Assembly: GCF_009858335.1 (NCBI RefSeq)
Contig: NZ_VMSE01000001.1
Location: 744,001 to 808,000, forward strand
Direction of reading: 5' to 3'
Length of the DNA stretch: 64,000 nt
DNA from: Methylovorus glucosotrophus
GTDB lineage: Bacteria; Pseudomonadota; Gammaproteobacteria; Burkholderiales; Methylophilaceae
Position numbers and translations under genes: made by a program. Under the pieces are notes generated by a model. The model was not told the origin of the DNA and did not search any database. It saw only the letters and a program-made list of their open reading frames with translations. Below, piece by piece: positions 37,282-45,441 of this stretch (position 1 is its first letter; each line of letters begins with the position of its first letter).

Positions 37282-38043
37282 ATGGAAAAATTCAATCAAA
37301 AGAGTTCTTCAATTCTACTTATTGGTAGTGTGTTAATCTTAACTGGATGCGCAGGGGATCCAGTTCCTATTTCAGAGGCTTTGAGCGATCGAAATTCATT
37401 CATAAATAAAAATTATGCTCCAACCTCGATATCTGAGAGTGTTTTCAAAAAACTGCCTCTAGATAGAACCGAAAAACAAAAAAAAGATATTGAGATATAT
37501 TTTAAATCTCATGTAGAGGGTGTTAGTGGCAAAGCTTTGGATCGAAAATTAATAAATAAATATTCGATTCTTGGAAATGGCCTTGTGCAAATTATGGAAG
37601 AGTATTCTTCAAATGAGATACCAAATTTCTACAGATTTTCTATTTCTTACGAAGGTTTGGAAGAGATCAAATGGCTGGATGCATTACCTGGGGAATTAAA
37701 TACACGTATGCCCATGGAAATAAAAGAAATAACAACATGGAGTAGATTTGATACTGGGAAGAAATATACCGCCATTTTCAAATCGGGAAGGGTAATGCAA
37801 ATCGCTAATTATGATAGTAATAAAACCATTTGCGAAGTTGGCGAAAAATTCAACGCAAAAAACTTACATCCAAAATTTTCTGGAAATGCATTCAATCTTG
37901 AGTGCATCTATTCAATTAATGGGCTCGTTGCGTTAAAAAGCCACAAAGTATTCATTCAGGATTTAGGACTTGCTGTACCTGTAGATACTATTACCTCAAG
38001 TCTCAAAGAAACATTAACAGTAGTTGATGTATCGGGGATATAG
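37282..38043 (+). CDS. Lipoprotein, paralogue of the convergent neighbour
   Basis: A 253-residue predicted lipoprotein of unknown family. The signal ends in lipobox LTGC, with the Cys at about residue 23, followed by AGDPVPISEAL. It is AT-rich and lacks a good ribosome-binding site. It aligns over most of its length with the convergent gene at 38089-38844: GC-A-x-DPV-x-IS after the Cys, SISESVxKxxP, SxxGNGLxQxxxEYSSN, then a C-terminal region ending in a VDxx motif. The Asp after the Gly (position +3 from Cys) does not indicate inner-membrane retention, so sorting is open. Function is unknown. Confidence 0.8.
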   Translation: MEKFNQKSSSILLIGSVLILTGCAGDPVPISEALSDRNSFINKNYAPTSISESVFKKLPLDRTEKQKKDIEIYFKSHVEGVSGKALDRKLINKYSILGNGLVQIMEEYSSNEIPNFYRFSISYEGLEEIKWLDALPGELNTRMPMEIKEITTWSRFDTGKKYTAIFKSGRVMQIANYDSNKTICEVGEKFNAKNLHPKFSGNAFNLECIYSINGLVALKSHKVFIQDLGLAVPVDTITSSLKETLTVVDVSGI

Positions 38044-38048
38044 CTCCG

Positions 38049-38082
38049 AAGGCACCAGATTCTTTTATCTGGTGCCTTTTTT
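38049..38082 (+). terminator. Terminator between convergent lipoprotein genes
   Basis: The stem GGCACCAGA pairs with TCTGGTGCC around an eight-base AT-rich loop and is followed by six T on the plus strand. Toward the minus strand the tail is only two A/T bases, so it mainly serves the plus-strand gene. Confidence 0.85.
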
Positions 38083-38088
38083 ACCACG

Positions 38089-38844
38089 CTAATGAATATC
38101 GACAAGTTTATATTCTATTTTGTAGTCTGCATAAACTATCTCGAGTGGAATGGCAACTCCCCAGTCTGCAATATATGCATATTTGGAACGTGAGAAAATT
38201 GCTCCATCTTTTATCAATTGACATTCAAACTCCCTAATCTGTCCTGATAGTTTTGGGTATAATTCGTTTGCCTTCGTTAATTTACTCAATGTGCACTTAT
38301 TTTGTCCGTCATGATAGTTCACCAACTGAACAACATTTCCCCATTTGAAATTAATAATGGATTCTTCTCCCGGGTTTAGTCCAAGCTTGTCCCATCTGTC
38401 AACACTTTTTATCTCATAAGGCATGTCTGAATAACCTTTTGAGGTAGATGCAGATACCCACTTAAGGTTGAATAAACCTCTGTAATTGAGGAGGAAATTA
38501 AAGCCTGTCGTGATGTCATTGGATGAATACTCTGATTCAAGTTGGAATAATCCATTACCAATGCTGGAGTAGTTCATCGTTTGTTTTTTATTAACGATTT
38601 TATCGCCATTGGTGAGCTTGGTTTCGAAATCAAATCTAGTATCTTTATTTAAAGTCGCATAATCCTCTTTTGGAATTTGTTTTAATACTGATTCCGAAAT
38701 GGATTGCTTGCTGAAATTCTGATTAAAATACGCCTTCTTGTCTTGTAAAATTTTTGAAATGGCAACTGGGTCGCTTGCGCATCCTGTTAGTGCCAGGGAA
38801 GACAAGAGTGATAGAGTGGTAGTACTTACTAGAAATAATTTCAT
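38089..38844 (-). CDS. Lipoprotein, paralogue of the convergent neighbour
   Basis: A 251-residue predicted lipoprotein. Signal peptide with lipobox LTGC (Cys near residue 22), then ASDPVAISKIL. It is a diverged paralogue of the convergent gene at 37282-38043, sharing the N-terminal DPVxIS and SISESV blocks and a GNGLFQLESEYSSND block. No known domain is recognised. The start has AGGGGATAT directly upstream, the same leader seen before the 469-residue protein at 33987. The AT-rich composition suggests acquisition. Confidence 0.8.
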   Translation of the reverse strand: MKLFLVSTTTLSLLSSLALTGCASDPVAISKILQDKKAYFNQNFSKQSISESVLKQIPKEDYATLNKDTRFDFETKLTNGDKIVNKKQTMNYSSIGNGLFQLESEYSSNDITTGFNFLLNYRGLFNLKWVSASTSKGYSDMPYEIKSVDRWDKLGLNPGEESIINFKWGNVVQLVNYHDGQNKCTLSKLTKANELYPKLSGQIREFECQLIKDGAIFSRSKYAYIADWGVAIPLEIVYADYKIEYKLVDIH

Positions 38845-39008
38845 ATATCCCCTATGGTTTAATTTGTTGCAAATTAGATACTCTTTATTATTGATACTCT
38901 TCTAGAAAATTATAGCCTACTCATAAAGTAGTTTGGTTGGATAGCGGCATAAAAAAATATGTTATCTCCACTTTCGATCGTTAGCTTACGCATGAACGTG
39001 TAAACATT

Positions 39009-39167
39009 ATGAATGCTTATCATCCAAAAAACAAATTCTCAATTCACACTATATTCAGATTTTGGCGTCACTTGAATGACAATGGCAACTGTTACAATCA
39101 CTGTACTGGTGAGTTGCAGTCCGGATTTAAATCAAACCGAGCCTATTGGTCCGCACTTGGGTTATAA
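39009..39167 (+). CDS. Possible 52-residue small protein
   Basis: A short frame with two Cys close together (NGNCYNHCTG) and a conserved-looking end (SNRAYWSALGL). The ATG has no clear ribosome-binding site. It lies 53 bp upstream of the 84-residue Cys-rich protein in the same direction, which also has paired Cys residues. This may be real or chance; only its residue pattern and place support it. Confidence 0.25.
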   Translation: MNAYHPKNKFSIHTIFRFWRHLNDNGNCYNHCTGELQSGFKSNRAYWSALGL

Positions 39168-39220
39168 CTATTTAAATGGAAAATGGCTTAGCCTCTATTT
39201 AGGCTGACTAAGGTGGCTAA

Positions 39221-39475
39221 ATGACAGAAATGACTGATTGGCGAATGCAAGGTCAAGATACATACTTGTTGGGTTTAAGTCTGTTCAAACACCAGTACAG
39301 AAAGCATAAAGATAACTGGGATCATGACCATTGTGAGTTTTGTGGGGCCATGTTCACTGAGTCAACACCTGAAACTCTGCATTCAGGGTATTCGACTGCC
39401 GATTCGTATTACTGGATATGCGAAAGTTGCTTTGAGGATTTTCAAGCTACCTTCAAATGGAAAGTGCAGCAATAA
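39221..39475 (+). CDS. Small Cys-rich (zinc-ribbon-like) protein
   Basis: An 84-residue soluble protein. Two paired Cys motifs, HCEFCGAMF near residue 38 and WICESCFEDF near 67, with a His before the first pair, fit a small zinc-binding ribbon. The N-terminus (MTDWRMQGQDTYLLG) and the segment between the pairs (LHSGYSTADSYYW) look conserved rather than random. I recall similar small hypothetical proteins in many bacteria, but no function. The ATG follows a weak site. It lies in the AT-rich zone between the lipoprotein pair and tRNA-Arg. Confidence 0.65.
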   Translation: MTEMTDWRMQGQDTYLLGLSLFKHQYRKHKDNWDHDHCEFCGAMFTESTPETLHSGYSTADSYYWICESCFEDFQATFKWKVQQ

Positions 39476-39977
39476 GCTTTTAATAGGGGAAGTGCTTCCT
39501 CTGCAGGTCGGTAGTCATCAATAGAGTGCTAATGCCTTTTATAGCTACCATGCGTGCACGATCAACGGCGCGTTGCATGCATACATCCTGATTAAGCGAA
39601 AGTTGAGAATAAGCTATCTGCGTCCCTTTGTCGGATCAGGCTGTGGCAACCCTGAAGAGAGCGAAGGGTAAACGCTCAACATGAATGTTTCCACATTGTA
39701 GTAGTCATGTAACGCATGAAATTAACTAAAACCTGGCGGGGTGCAACAAACAGCAGCTGAAATGTCCCAGATTTTAGTGACACGATTTTCGTCATACATG
39801 GGCAAGTTGGCACGCCCAGGAAGGAGCGCCATTGAATGTATTGCGACGGCTAGACGGCTGGGCTTAGCCTGAGATAGTGCAGCTGCACATTTCTCAGCCG
39901 AGCATCTGGCTTAATAGGTATTTGTCGTACTGTGTTGTGCATAGGGAAGGGGACTGACGTTTAAATTATGCAAAAGT
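39476..39977. other. Gene-poor stretch in the accessory zone
   Basis: About 500 bp with no convincing gene on either strand. It contains the long inverted repeat at 39854-39902 and direct repeats of GACGGCT just before it. Otherwise nothing was recognised. Confidence 0.5.
39854..39902. repeat. Long imperfect inverted repeat around GTGCAGCTGCAC
   Basis: A perfect 12-bp palindrome GTGCAGCTGCAC at about 39877-39888 is flanked by TGAGA on the left and TCTCA on the right. Further out, CGGCT and AGCCG pair, with an extra GGGCTTAGCC in the left arm. This could be a recombination or protein-binding site, or a structured RNA. Confidence 0.55.
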
Positions 39978-40003
39978 AAAAAGCCACCCGAAGGTGGCTT
40001 TTT
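39978..40003 (-). terminator. Terminator after the tRNA-like fragment
   Basis: AAAAAGCCACC-CGAA-GGTGGCTTTTT is a perfect stem with a tetraloop and A/T tracts on both sides, so it can act in both directions. On the minus strand it directly follows the tRNA fragment. Confidence 0.85.
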
Positions 40004-40007
40004 ATAT

Positions 40008-40046
40008 TGGTGCCGCCGAAGTGATTCGAACTCCTGCCCCTTTGGA
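40008..40046 (-). pseudogene. tRNA 3'-half remnant, tRNA-Arg-like
   Basis: On the minus strand the sequence contains the T-arm and acceptor end of a tRNA with CCA: CAGGAGTTCGAATCACTT then CGGCGGCACCA. It matches the tRNA-Arg(ACG) 3' part at roughly 33 of 38 positions but has no D-arm or anticodon arm upstream. A terminator follows, as it does for the intact tRNA-Arg at 40586-40662. This is what a leftover attachment site would look like after integration at a tRNA gene. Confidence 0.65.
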
Positions 40047-40200
40047 TATGCTATCGGTCAATAGCAGACGCTCGCAAATGGTGTTAGATTGGACGAATGA
40101 TCATATTGTGCTGGATGCGTTTTGATTTAGTTAGCAAAGATAATTAACCTACTCAGATCTACAATTCTAGAAATCGATTTAAACCAATTCAGGAGAACCC

Positions 40201-40437
40201 ATGGAATCCAATCCAAGAGAGCATTTGGAATTTGTCAGAAACTCAGAAATAGCAGATGAGATTTATGACGCTTATTCTTATGAAAATATCGTTGGGAAAC
40301 TGGTCTATGTCCACGCAACCGATAGCTTTCATTACCATGATTACACCGTGACACCGAACCAATCCCTGGATTTGGCCTCTGCAAATTTGGAAATTTGTGA
40401 GGAAAAAGTGGCGGACTATTACTTAGCTAAGGAATAG
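40201..40437 (+). CDS. Small unrecognised protein
   Basis: A 78-residue acidic, soluble protein (MESNPREHLEFVRNSEIADE at the start, EICEEKVADYYLAKE at the end). AGGAG lies about 5 nt before the ATG, a good site, which makes a real gene likely. No family is recognised. It sits between the tRNA remnant and the intact tRNA-Arg, inside what may be an integrated segment. Confidence 0.6.
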   Translation: MESNPREHLEFVRNSEIADEIYDAYSYENIVGKLVYVHATDSFHYHDYTVTPNQSLDLASANLEICEEKVADYYLAKE

Positions 40438-40550
40438 CCAGGCGCATTGATCTGTCTGAAACCTACCGGGAAAAGTCAGATGAAAAGTCGGGTGTTTAAA
40501 CGTTGCCTGATAAGTTAACGCATCGCAAGGCAACAGCAGTGCCAGAAATG

Positions 40551-40580
40551 ACAAAAGGCTAGCATAAGCTAGCCTTTTGT
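40551..40580 (-). terminator. Terminator after tRNA-Arg
   Basis: A perfect 13-bp inverted repeat ACAAAAGGCTAGC-ATAA-GCTAGCCTTTTGT, with TTTTGT on the minus-strand exit. It shares its GGCTAGC core with the terminator at 34404-34435. Confidence 0.85.
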
Positions 40581-40585
40581 TTGTT

Positions 40586-40662
40586 TGGTGCGCCCGAAGA
40601 GATTCGAACTCCTGACCCCTTGGTTCGTAGCCAAGTACTCTATCCAGCTGAGCTACGGGCGC
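40586..40662 (-). tRNA. tRNA-Arg (anticodon ACG)
   Basis: A complete 77-nt tRNA on the minus strand with encoded CCA. Acceptor GCGCCCG pairs with CGGGCGC. The D-arm has GTAGCTCAGCTGGATAGAGT. The anticodon loop CTACGAA gives ACG. The T-arm loop is GTTCGAATC. It follows tRNA-Ser on the same strand and is followed by a terminator. Its 3' end resembles the fragments at 40008 and 34440. Confidence 0.97.
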
Positions 40663-40731
40663 GTGAGGCGTGCATTATACAAGAAGCAGGATTTTATTCC
40701 AGTAAAACTTGATGATGTGCCTTTGAAACTT

Positions 40732-40825
40732 TGGCGGAGAGCGAGGGATTCGAACCCTCGATACAGGTTTAAGCCCGTATGCTTCCTTAGCAGGGAAGTG
40801 CCTTCGACCACTCGGCCAGCTCTCC
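40732..40825 (-). tRNA. tRNA-Ser (anticodon GCT)
   Basis: A 94-nt class II tRNA on the minus strand. Acceptor GGAGAGC pairs with GCTCTCC, discriminator G and encoded CCA. The anticodon stem-loop CTTCCCTGCTAAGGAAG gives GCT. A long variable arm (ATACGGGCTTAAACCTGTAT) follows and identifies a serine tRNA. The T-arm reads GAGGGTTCGAATCCCTC. It is 69 bp upstream of tRNA-Arg and probably shares a transcript with it. Confidence 0.97.
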
Positions 40826-40838
40826 GCACGAGGGCGTA

Positions 40839-40867
40839 ACAATACTTGATTACGCCCCAAAAATCAA
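40839..40867 (-). promoter_or_regulatory. Possible promoter of the tRNA-Ser/Arg pair
   Basis: On the minus strand TTGATT (40862-40867) and TATTGT (40839-40844) are spaced by 17 bp, just upstream of tRNA-Ser and just downstream of the lysC stop. A perfect 8-bp inverted repeat GGGCGTAA/TTACGCCC (40832-40839 and 40850-40857) overlaps the -10 box and may be an operator or a leader hairpin. Confidence 0.5.
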
Positions 40868-40887
40868 CGCTCGTGGCGCTTATCTTT

Positions 40888-42111
40888 TTAAGCTTCTTCC
40901 AGATCAAATGCTTTGTGCAGAACGCGGACGGCGAGCTCCATGTATTTTTCGTCAATGACGACGGCGATTTTGATTTCGCTGGTGGAAATCATCTGGATAT
41001 TGATTCCTTCTTCGGCCAGGGTGCGGAACATCTGGCTGGCGATGCCGACGTGCGAACGCATGCCAACACCAACTACCGATACCTTGGCAATTTTGTCGTC
41101 ACCCACGATTTCGCGGGCGTTGATGTGCGCTTGTACGCCGCGCAGGATGTCCAGGGCCTTGCTCAGCTCGTTTTTATGAACGGTGAAGGTGAAGTCGGTG
41201 GTGCCATCGGCGCTGACGTTCTGGATGATCATGTCGATGTCGATATTGGCATCGGCGATGGGGCCGAGGATCTGGTAGGCGATGCCTGGGCGGTCGGGCA
41301 CGCCGAGCACGGTCACTTTGGCTTCGTCGCGGTTGAAGGCGATGCCGGAGATGATAGGTTGTTCCATGTTGTCATTTTCCTCAAACGTAATCAGGGTGCC
41401 GTCGCCTTCTTCTTCAAAGCTGGACAGCACGCGTAACTTGACCTTGTATTTGCCTGCAAACTCGACCGAGCGAATCTGCAATACCTTGGAGCCCTGGCTG
41501 GCGAGTTCCAGCATTTCTTCAAAGGTGATGGATTTGAGCCGGCGGGCCTCGGGCACCACGCGCGGGTCGGTGGTGTAGACGCCGTCTACATCGGTGTAGA
41601 TCTGGCATTCATCGGCCTTGAGCGCAGCGGCAATCGCCACGCCAGTGGTGTCTGAGCCGCCACGGCCCAGGGTGGTGATGTTGCCTTGCTCGTCCACGCC
41701 CTGGAAGCCAGCAACGACCACGACATAACCTGCATTCAGGTCGGCGCGGATGCGAGATTCATCGATATTCAGGATGCGCGCTTTGGTAAAGGCGCTGTCG
41801 GTCACAATGCGCACCTGGCTGCCGGTGTAGCTCTTGGCCTTGAGGCCCAGGTCCATCAGCGCCATGGCGGTGAGGCCGATGGTGACTTGCTCGCCGGTGG
41901 AGACCATCACATCCAGCTCGCGTGGGTCTGGTGTGGGCATGATTTCCTTGGCCAGGGCAATCAGGCGATTGGTTTCGCCAGACATGGCCGAAACCACGAC
42001 CACGACCTGATGACCAAGCGCTTTGTAGCGGGCCACGCGGCTCGCCAGGTTCTTGATCCGCTCTGGGTTGGCGACTGAAGTGCCGCCGTATTTTTGTACG
42101 ATAAGTGCCAT
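40888..42111 (-). CDS. lysC: Aspartate kinase
   Basis: A 407-residue monofunctional aspartate kinase that phosphorylates aspartate, the first step to lysine, threonine and methionine. The kinase motif KYGGTSV is at residues 7-13, and the catalytic region includes VVVSAMSGETNRLI and TLGRGGSDTTGVAIAAAL. Two ACT domains in the C-terminal 140 residues (VTVLGVPDRPGIAYQIL; VSVVGVGMRSHVGIASQMF) give lysine/threonine feedback, as in the family. It follows alaS by 78 bp on the same strand. Confidence 0.97.
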   Translation of the reverse strand: MALIVQKYGGTSVANPERIKNLASRVARYKALGHQVVVVVSAMSGETNRLIALAKEIMPTPDPRELDVMVSTGEQVTIGLTAMALMDLGLKAKSYTGSQVRIVTDSAFTKARILNIDESRIRADLNAGYVVVVAGFQGVDEQGNITTLGRGGSDTTGVAIAAALKADECQIYTDVDGVYTTDPRVVPEARRLKSITFEEMLELASQGSKVLQIRSVEFAGKYKVKLRVLSSFEEEGDGTLITFEENDNMEQPIISGIAFNRDEAKVTVLGVPDRPGIAYQILGPIADANIDIDMIIQNVSADGTTDFTFTVHKNELSKALDILRGVQAHINAREIVGDDKIAKVSVVGVGMRSHVGIASQMFRTLAEEGINIQMISTSEIKIAVVIDEKYMELAVRVLHKAFDLEEA

Positions 42112-42189
42112 GTGTCTTGTAGCCTAATTAATTAAACTGCAGATGCGCGCCTTTACCGACAGGGCGTGAAGCCTTGTCGATGCGGGAGC

Positions 42190-44814
42190 TTAATTCAACT
42201 TTGCTTTTACCCAGCCTTCAACGCTGCTGAGTGCTTGTGGCAATTGGCTGGCGTCGGTGCCGCCTGCCATTGCCATGTCGGGTTTGCCGCCGCCTTTGCC
42301 GCCCACTTGCCCGGCGACGAAGTTGACCAGTTCGCCCGCTTTTAGTTTGGCGATCAAGTCAGGCGTTACGCCCGCTGCCAGGCTGACCTTGCCGTCGTTG
42401 GCGCTTGCCAGCACGATGGCAGCCGATTTCAGCTTGTCTTTCAGCTTGTCCATCGTCTCGCGCAAGGTGTTGGCGTCTGCGCCTTCCAGCGTGGCTGCTA
42501 GCACCTTGATGCCGCCGAGATCCACCGCCTGATTCACCAGATCATCCCCTTGCGAAGAGGCGAGCTTGGATTTGAGACGGGCGAGTTCTTTTTCCAGCGT
42601 TTTGACGTTATCCATCAGCTGGCCCAGTTTGGCCGGGACTTCGCTGGCCGGGGCTTTCAGCTCTGCGGCGATCTGACCCAGCAAGGCTTGCTGCTGCTGC
42701 ATGAGCTTGAGCGCATTTTCGCCCGTGGTGGCTTCCACGCGACGCACGCCTGCGGCCACGCCGCTTTCGCCGGTGATCTTGAACAGGCCGATATCGCCGG
42801 TGCGGCTGACATGGGTGCCGCCGCACAGCTCGCGCGAGCTGCCGATATCCAGCACGCGCACTTCATCGCCGTACTTTTCGCCGAACAGCATCATGGCGCC
42901 GGTTTTCTGCGCATCCTCAATGCCCATCACGCGGGCCTGGGTGGCTTCATTGGCCAGAATTTCAGCATTGACCAGTGCTTCGACCTGACGGATTTCGTCA
43001 TCGGTTAAAGGCGCGGTGTGCACGAAGTCGAAGCGGGTTTTTTCGCTATCCACTAGCGAGCCTTTTTGCTGCACGTGGCCGCCCAACACTTCACGCAGCG
43101 CTTTGTGCATGAGGTGGGTGGCGGAGTGGTTACGCATGGTGGCAGCGCGGGCGCGGGTGTTGACGCGAGCTTTCAGGCTATCGCCCTTGCTCAGTTTGCC
43201 GGTGGTGACCACGCCATGGTGGCCGAACACGCTGGCTTGTACTTTCTGGGTATCTTCCACGCTAAAGATGCCGTCGCTGGCGCGCAGTTCTCCGCTATCG
43301 CCCACCTGGCCGCCGGATTCCGCGTAGAACGGTGTGTTGTCCAGCACGACCACGCCAACTTCGCCTTCGCTCAGGCTGTCAACGGCCGCGCCGTCTTTGT
43401 ACAGCGCCAGCACCAGTGCATCGCTTTCCAGCTTTTCGTAGCCATGGAACTGGGTGGCGGCACCGTCGTATTCCAGGTTGGCGGACATCTTGAACTTGCC
43501 AGCGGCACGCGCCTGATCTTTCTGGCGCGCCATGGCGGCGTCAAAGGCGGCGGCATCAACGGTAACGTCGCGCTCGCGACAGACGTCGGCGGTCAGGTCC
43601 AGCGGGAAGCCATAGGTGTCGTGCAGCTTGAAGGCGGTTTCGCCATTGAAGGTCTTGCCACCCTTGGCGGCGATGTCGGCCAGTTCGGTTTCCAGAATCG
43701 CCATGCCGTTTTCGATGGTTTCAAAGAAGCGGTCTTCTTCCTGCTTCAGGGTATCCATCACGCGAGTCTGGTTGCTCACCAGCTCGGGATAGGCTTCGCC
43801 CATTTCGATCACGAGGTCGGGCACCAGCTTGTAGAAGAAGGCAGCCCGCACGCCCAGCTTGTAGCCGTGGCGAATGGCGCGGCGGATGATGCGGCGCAGC
43901 ACATAGCCTCGACCTTCATTGCCGGGAATCACGCCATCGGCAATCAGGAAGCTGCAGGCGCGGATATGGTCGGCTAATACCTTGAGCGATGGGCTTTCCA
44001 GGTCGGTTGTTTTGGTTTCGCGGGCGGCGGCCTTGATCAGTGCCTGGAAGAGATCAATCTCGTAATTGGCATGCACGCCTTGCAGCACGGCGGAGATACG
44101 CTCCAGACCCATGCCGGTGTCCACCGATGGCTTGGGCAAGGGATGCATTACGCCTTGCTCATCGCGGTTGAACTGCATGAACACGTTGTTCCAGATTTCG
44201 ATGAAGCGGTCGCCGTCTTCCTCCGGGCTGCCTGGAGGGCCGCCCCAGATGTGCGCGCCGTGATCATAGAAAATCTCGGTACAGGGGCCGCAGGGGCCGG
44301 TGTCGCCCATCATCCAGAAGTTGTCGGAGGCATAGCGCGCGCCTTTGTTATCGCCAATGCGGATCACCTTGTCGGCAGGCACGCCCATTTCCTTGGTCCA
44401 GATGTCATAGGCTTCGTCGTCTTCGGCGTAGACCGTGACCAGCAGTTTTTCCTTGGGCAGCTTGTAGACTTCGGTCAACAGCTCCCAGGCATAGGCAATG
44501 GCATCGCGCTTGAAGTAATCGCCAAAGCTGAAGTTGCCCAGCATTTCAAAGAAGGTATGGTGGCGGGCGGTGTAGCCAACGTTTTCCAGGTCATTGTGCT
44601 TGCCGCCTGCGCGTACGCACTTCTGGCTGCTGGCTGCGCGGGTATAGGGACGCTTGTCAAAACCCAGGAACACATCCTTGAACTGGTTCATGCCCGCATT
44701 GGTAAACAGCAGGGTAGGGTCGCCATGCGGCACCAGCGAACTGGATGCCACGACCTGATGCCCCTTGGACGCGAAAAAGTCCAAAAACTGCTGACGTATT
44801 TCTTTGCTCTTCAT
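42190..44814 (-). CDS. alaS: Alanine--tRNA ligase
   Basis: An 874-residue alanyl-tRNA synthetase of normal length. The class II catalytic core covers about residues 1-240 ([19 protein letters not shown]; motif 2-like [20 protein letters not shown]). The editing domain has the zinc/hydrolysis motifs [13 protein letters not shown] near 560 and [11 protein letters not shown] near 665. The C-Ala tail ends in the [12 protein letters not shown] glycine-rich motif. It is 30 bp downstream of recX in a recA-recX-alaS order common in proteobacteria. Confidence 0.98.
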   Translation of the reverse strand: MKSKEIRQQFLDFFASKGHQVVASSSLVPHGDPTLLFTNAGMNQFKDVFLGFDKRPYTRAASSQKCVRAGGKHNDLENVGYTARHHTFFEMLGNFSFGDYFKRDAIAYAWELLTEVYKLPKEKLLVTVYAEDDEAYDIWTKEMGVPADKVIRIGDNKGARYASDNFWMMGDTGPCGPCTEIFYDHGAHIWGGPPGSPEEDGDRFIEIWNNVFMQFNRDEQGVMHPLPKPSVDTGMGLERISAVLQGVHANYEIDLFQALIKAAARETKTTDLESPSLKVLADHIRACSFLIADGVIPGNEGRGYVLRRIIRRAIRHGYKLGVRAAFFYKLVPDLVIEMGEAYPELVSNQTRVMDTLKQEEDRFFETIENGMAILETELADIAAKGGKTFNGETAFKLHDTYGFPLDLTADVCRERDVTVDAAAFDAAMARQKDQARAAGKFKMSANLEYDGAATQFHGYEKLESDALVLALYKDGAAVDSLSEGEVGVVVLDNTPFYAESGGQVGDSGELRASDGIFSVEDTQKVQASVFGHHGVVTTGKLSKGDSLKARVNTRARAATMRNHSATHLMHKALREVLGGHVQQKGSLVDSEKTRFDFVHTAPLTDDEIRQVEALVNAEILANEATQARVMGIEDAQKTGAMMLFGEKYGDEVRVLDIGSSRELCGGTHVSRTGDIGLFKITGESGVAAGVRRVEATTGENALKLMQQQQALLGQIAAELKAPASEVPAKLGQLMDNVKTLEKELARLKSKLASSQGDDLVNQAVDLGGIKVLAATLEGADANTLRETMDKLKDKLKSAAIVLASANDGKVSLAAGVTPDLIAKLKAGELVNFVAGQVGGKGGGKPDMAMAGGTDASQLPQALSSVEGWVKAKLN

Positions 44815-44844
44815 GTTGTGCCTTATGCTTGGCAGCGCACTGCG

Positions 44845-45441
44845 CTACCTGTCTTCACTGTCTGTTGTTTCGACCTGATTACCCGCGTTGATCACCCGCT
44901 TGATCATGTCCATGCTGAAACCGCGGCTCTGCATGAACCTCGCCTGCTTCGCCCATTCTTCGCGGCTGGCTGGCGGCTGCGCAAATTTCTTGCGATAAAT
45001 CTGCAGCGCATGGCTGAATTCATCCTGCTTTACCTGCTGCATGGCTTCGGCAATCAGCGTGTCATCCACGCCTTTTTGCTTGAGCTCATGCGCAATGCGC
45101 ATGCTGCCAAACTTCTGCTGGCGCGCGTGTACCACCTGCTCGGTAAAGCGTTGCTCGGATAACCAGCCACGCTGTTTGAAGTCCTGCAGCAGCTGATCCA
45201 CGTGCTCTTCCAGCTCATCGTCTGGTATTGCGGGCTGCTCAGGGGCATCGGCCTGCGCTACTACATCGGCGTCCGCCGAAAAATCTTCAGCATCTTGCCG
45301 GGGGAAACGTCTACTGCCAGGCTGCTGCGGTTTGCGCATCAGCTTGCGCTTCAGTTCCAGCGCTGTATGTTCGCGCCTGGCCAGCAAGGCCAGGGCACGC
45401 TCACGCAGCGCGCTTATGGCTTTACTCTTCGCCGTCGTCAT
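44845..45441 (-). CDS. recX: RecA regulator RecX
   Basis: A 198-residue RecX, slightly longer than the usual 150-170 because of an acidic insert (about residues 45-75, rich in Asp/Glu/Ala). RecX binds RecA filaments and limits their growth. Conserved helical repeats: [22 protein letters not shown], then [24 protein letters not shown] and [17 protein letters not shown]. Its ATG lies inside the 3' end of recA (20-bp overlap), so the two are translated together. No other in-frame start is plausible. Confidence 0.93.
   Translation of the reverse strand: MTTAKSKAISALRERALALLARREHTALELKRKLMRKPQQPGSRRFPRQDAEDFSADADVVAQADAPEQPAIPDDELEEHVDQLLQDFKQRGWLSEQRFTEQVVHARQQKFGSMRIAHELKQKGVDDTLIAEAMQQVKQDEFSHALQIYRKKFAQPPASREEWAKQARFMQSRGFSMDMIKRVINAGNQVETTDSEDR

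Noticed and set aside
40047..40120. Full tRNA upstream of the fragment at 40008-40046
   Set aside because: Beyond the T-arm the bases do not form an anticodon or D-arm.
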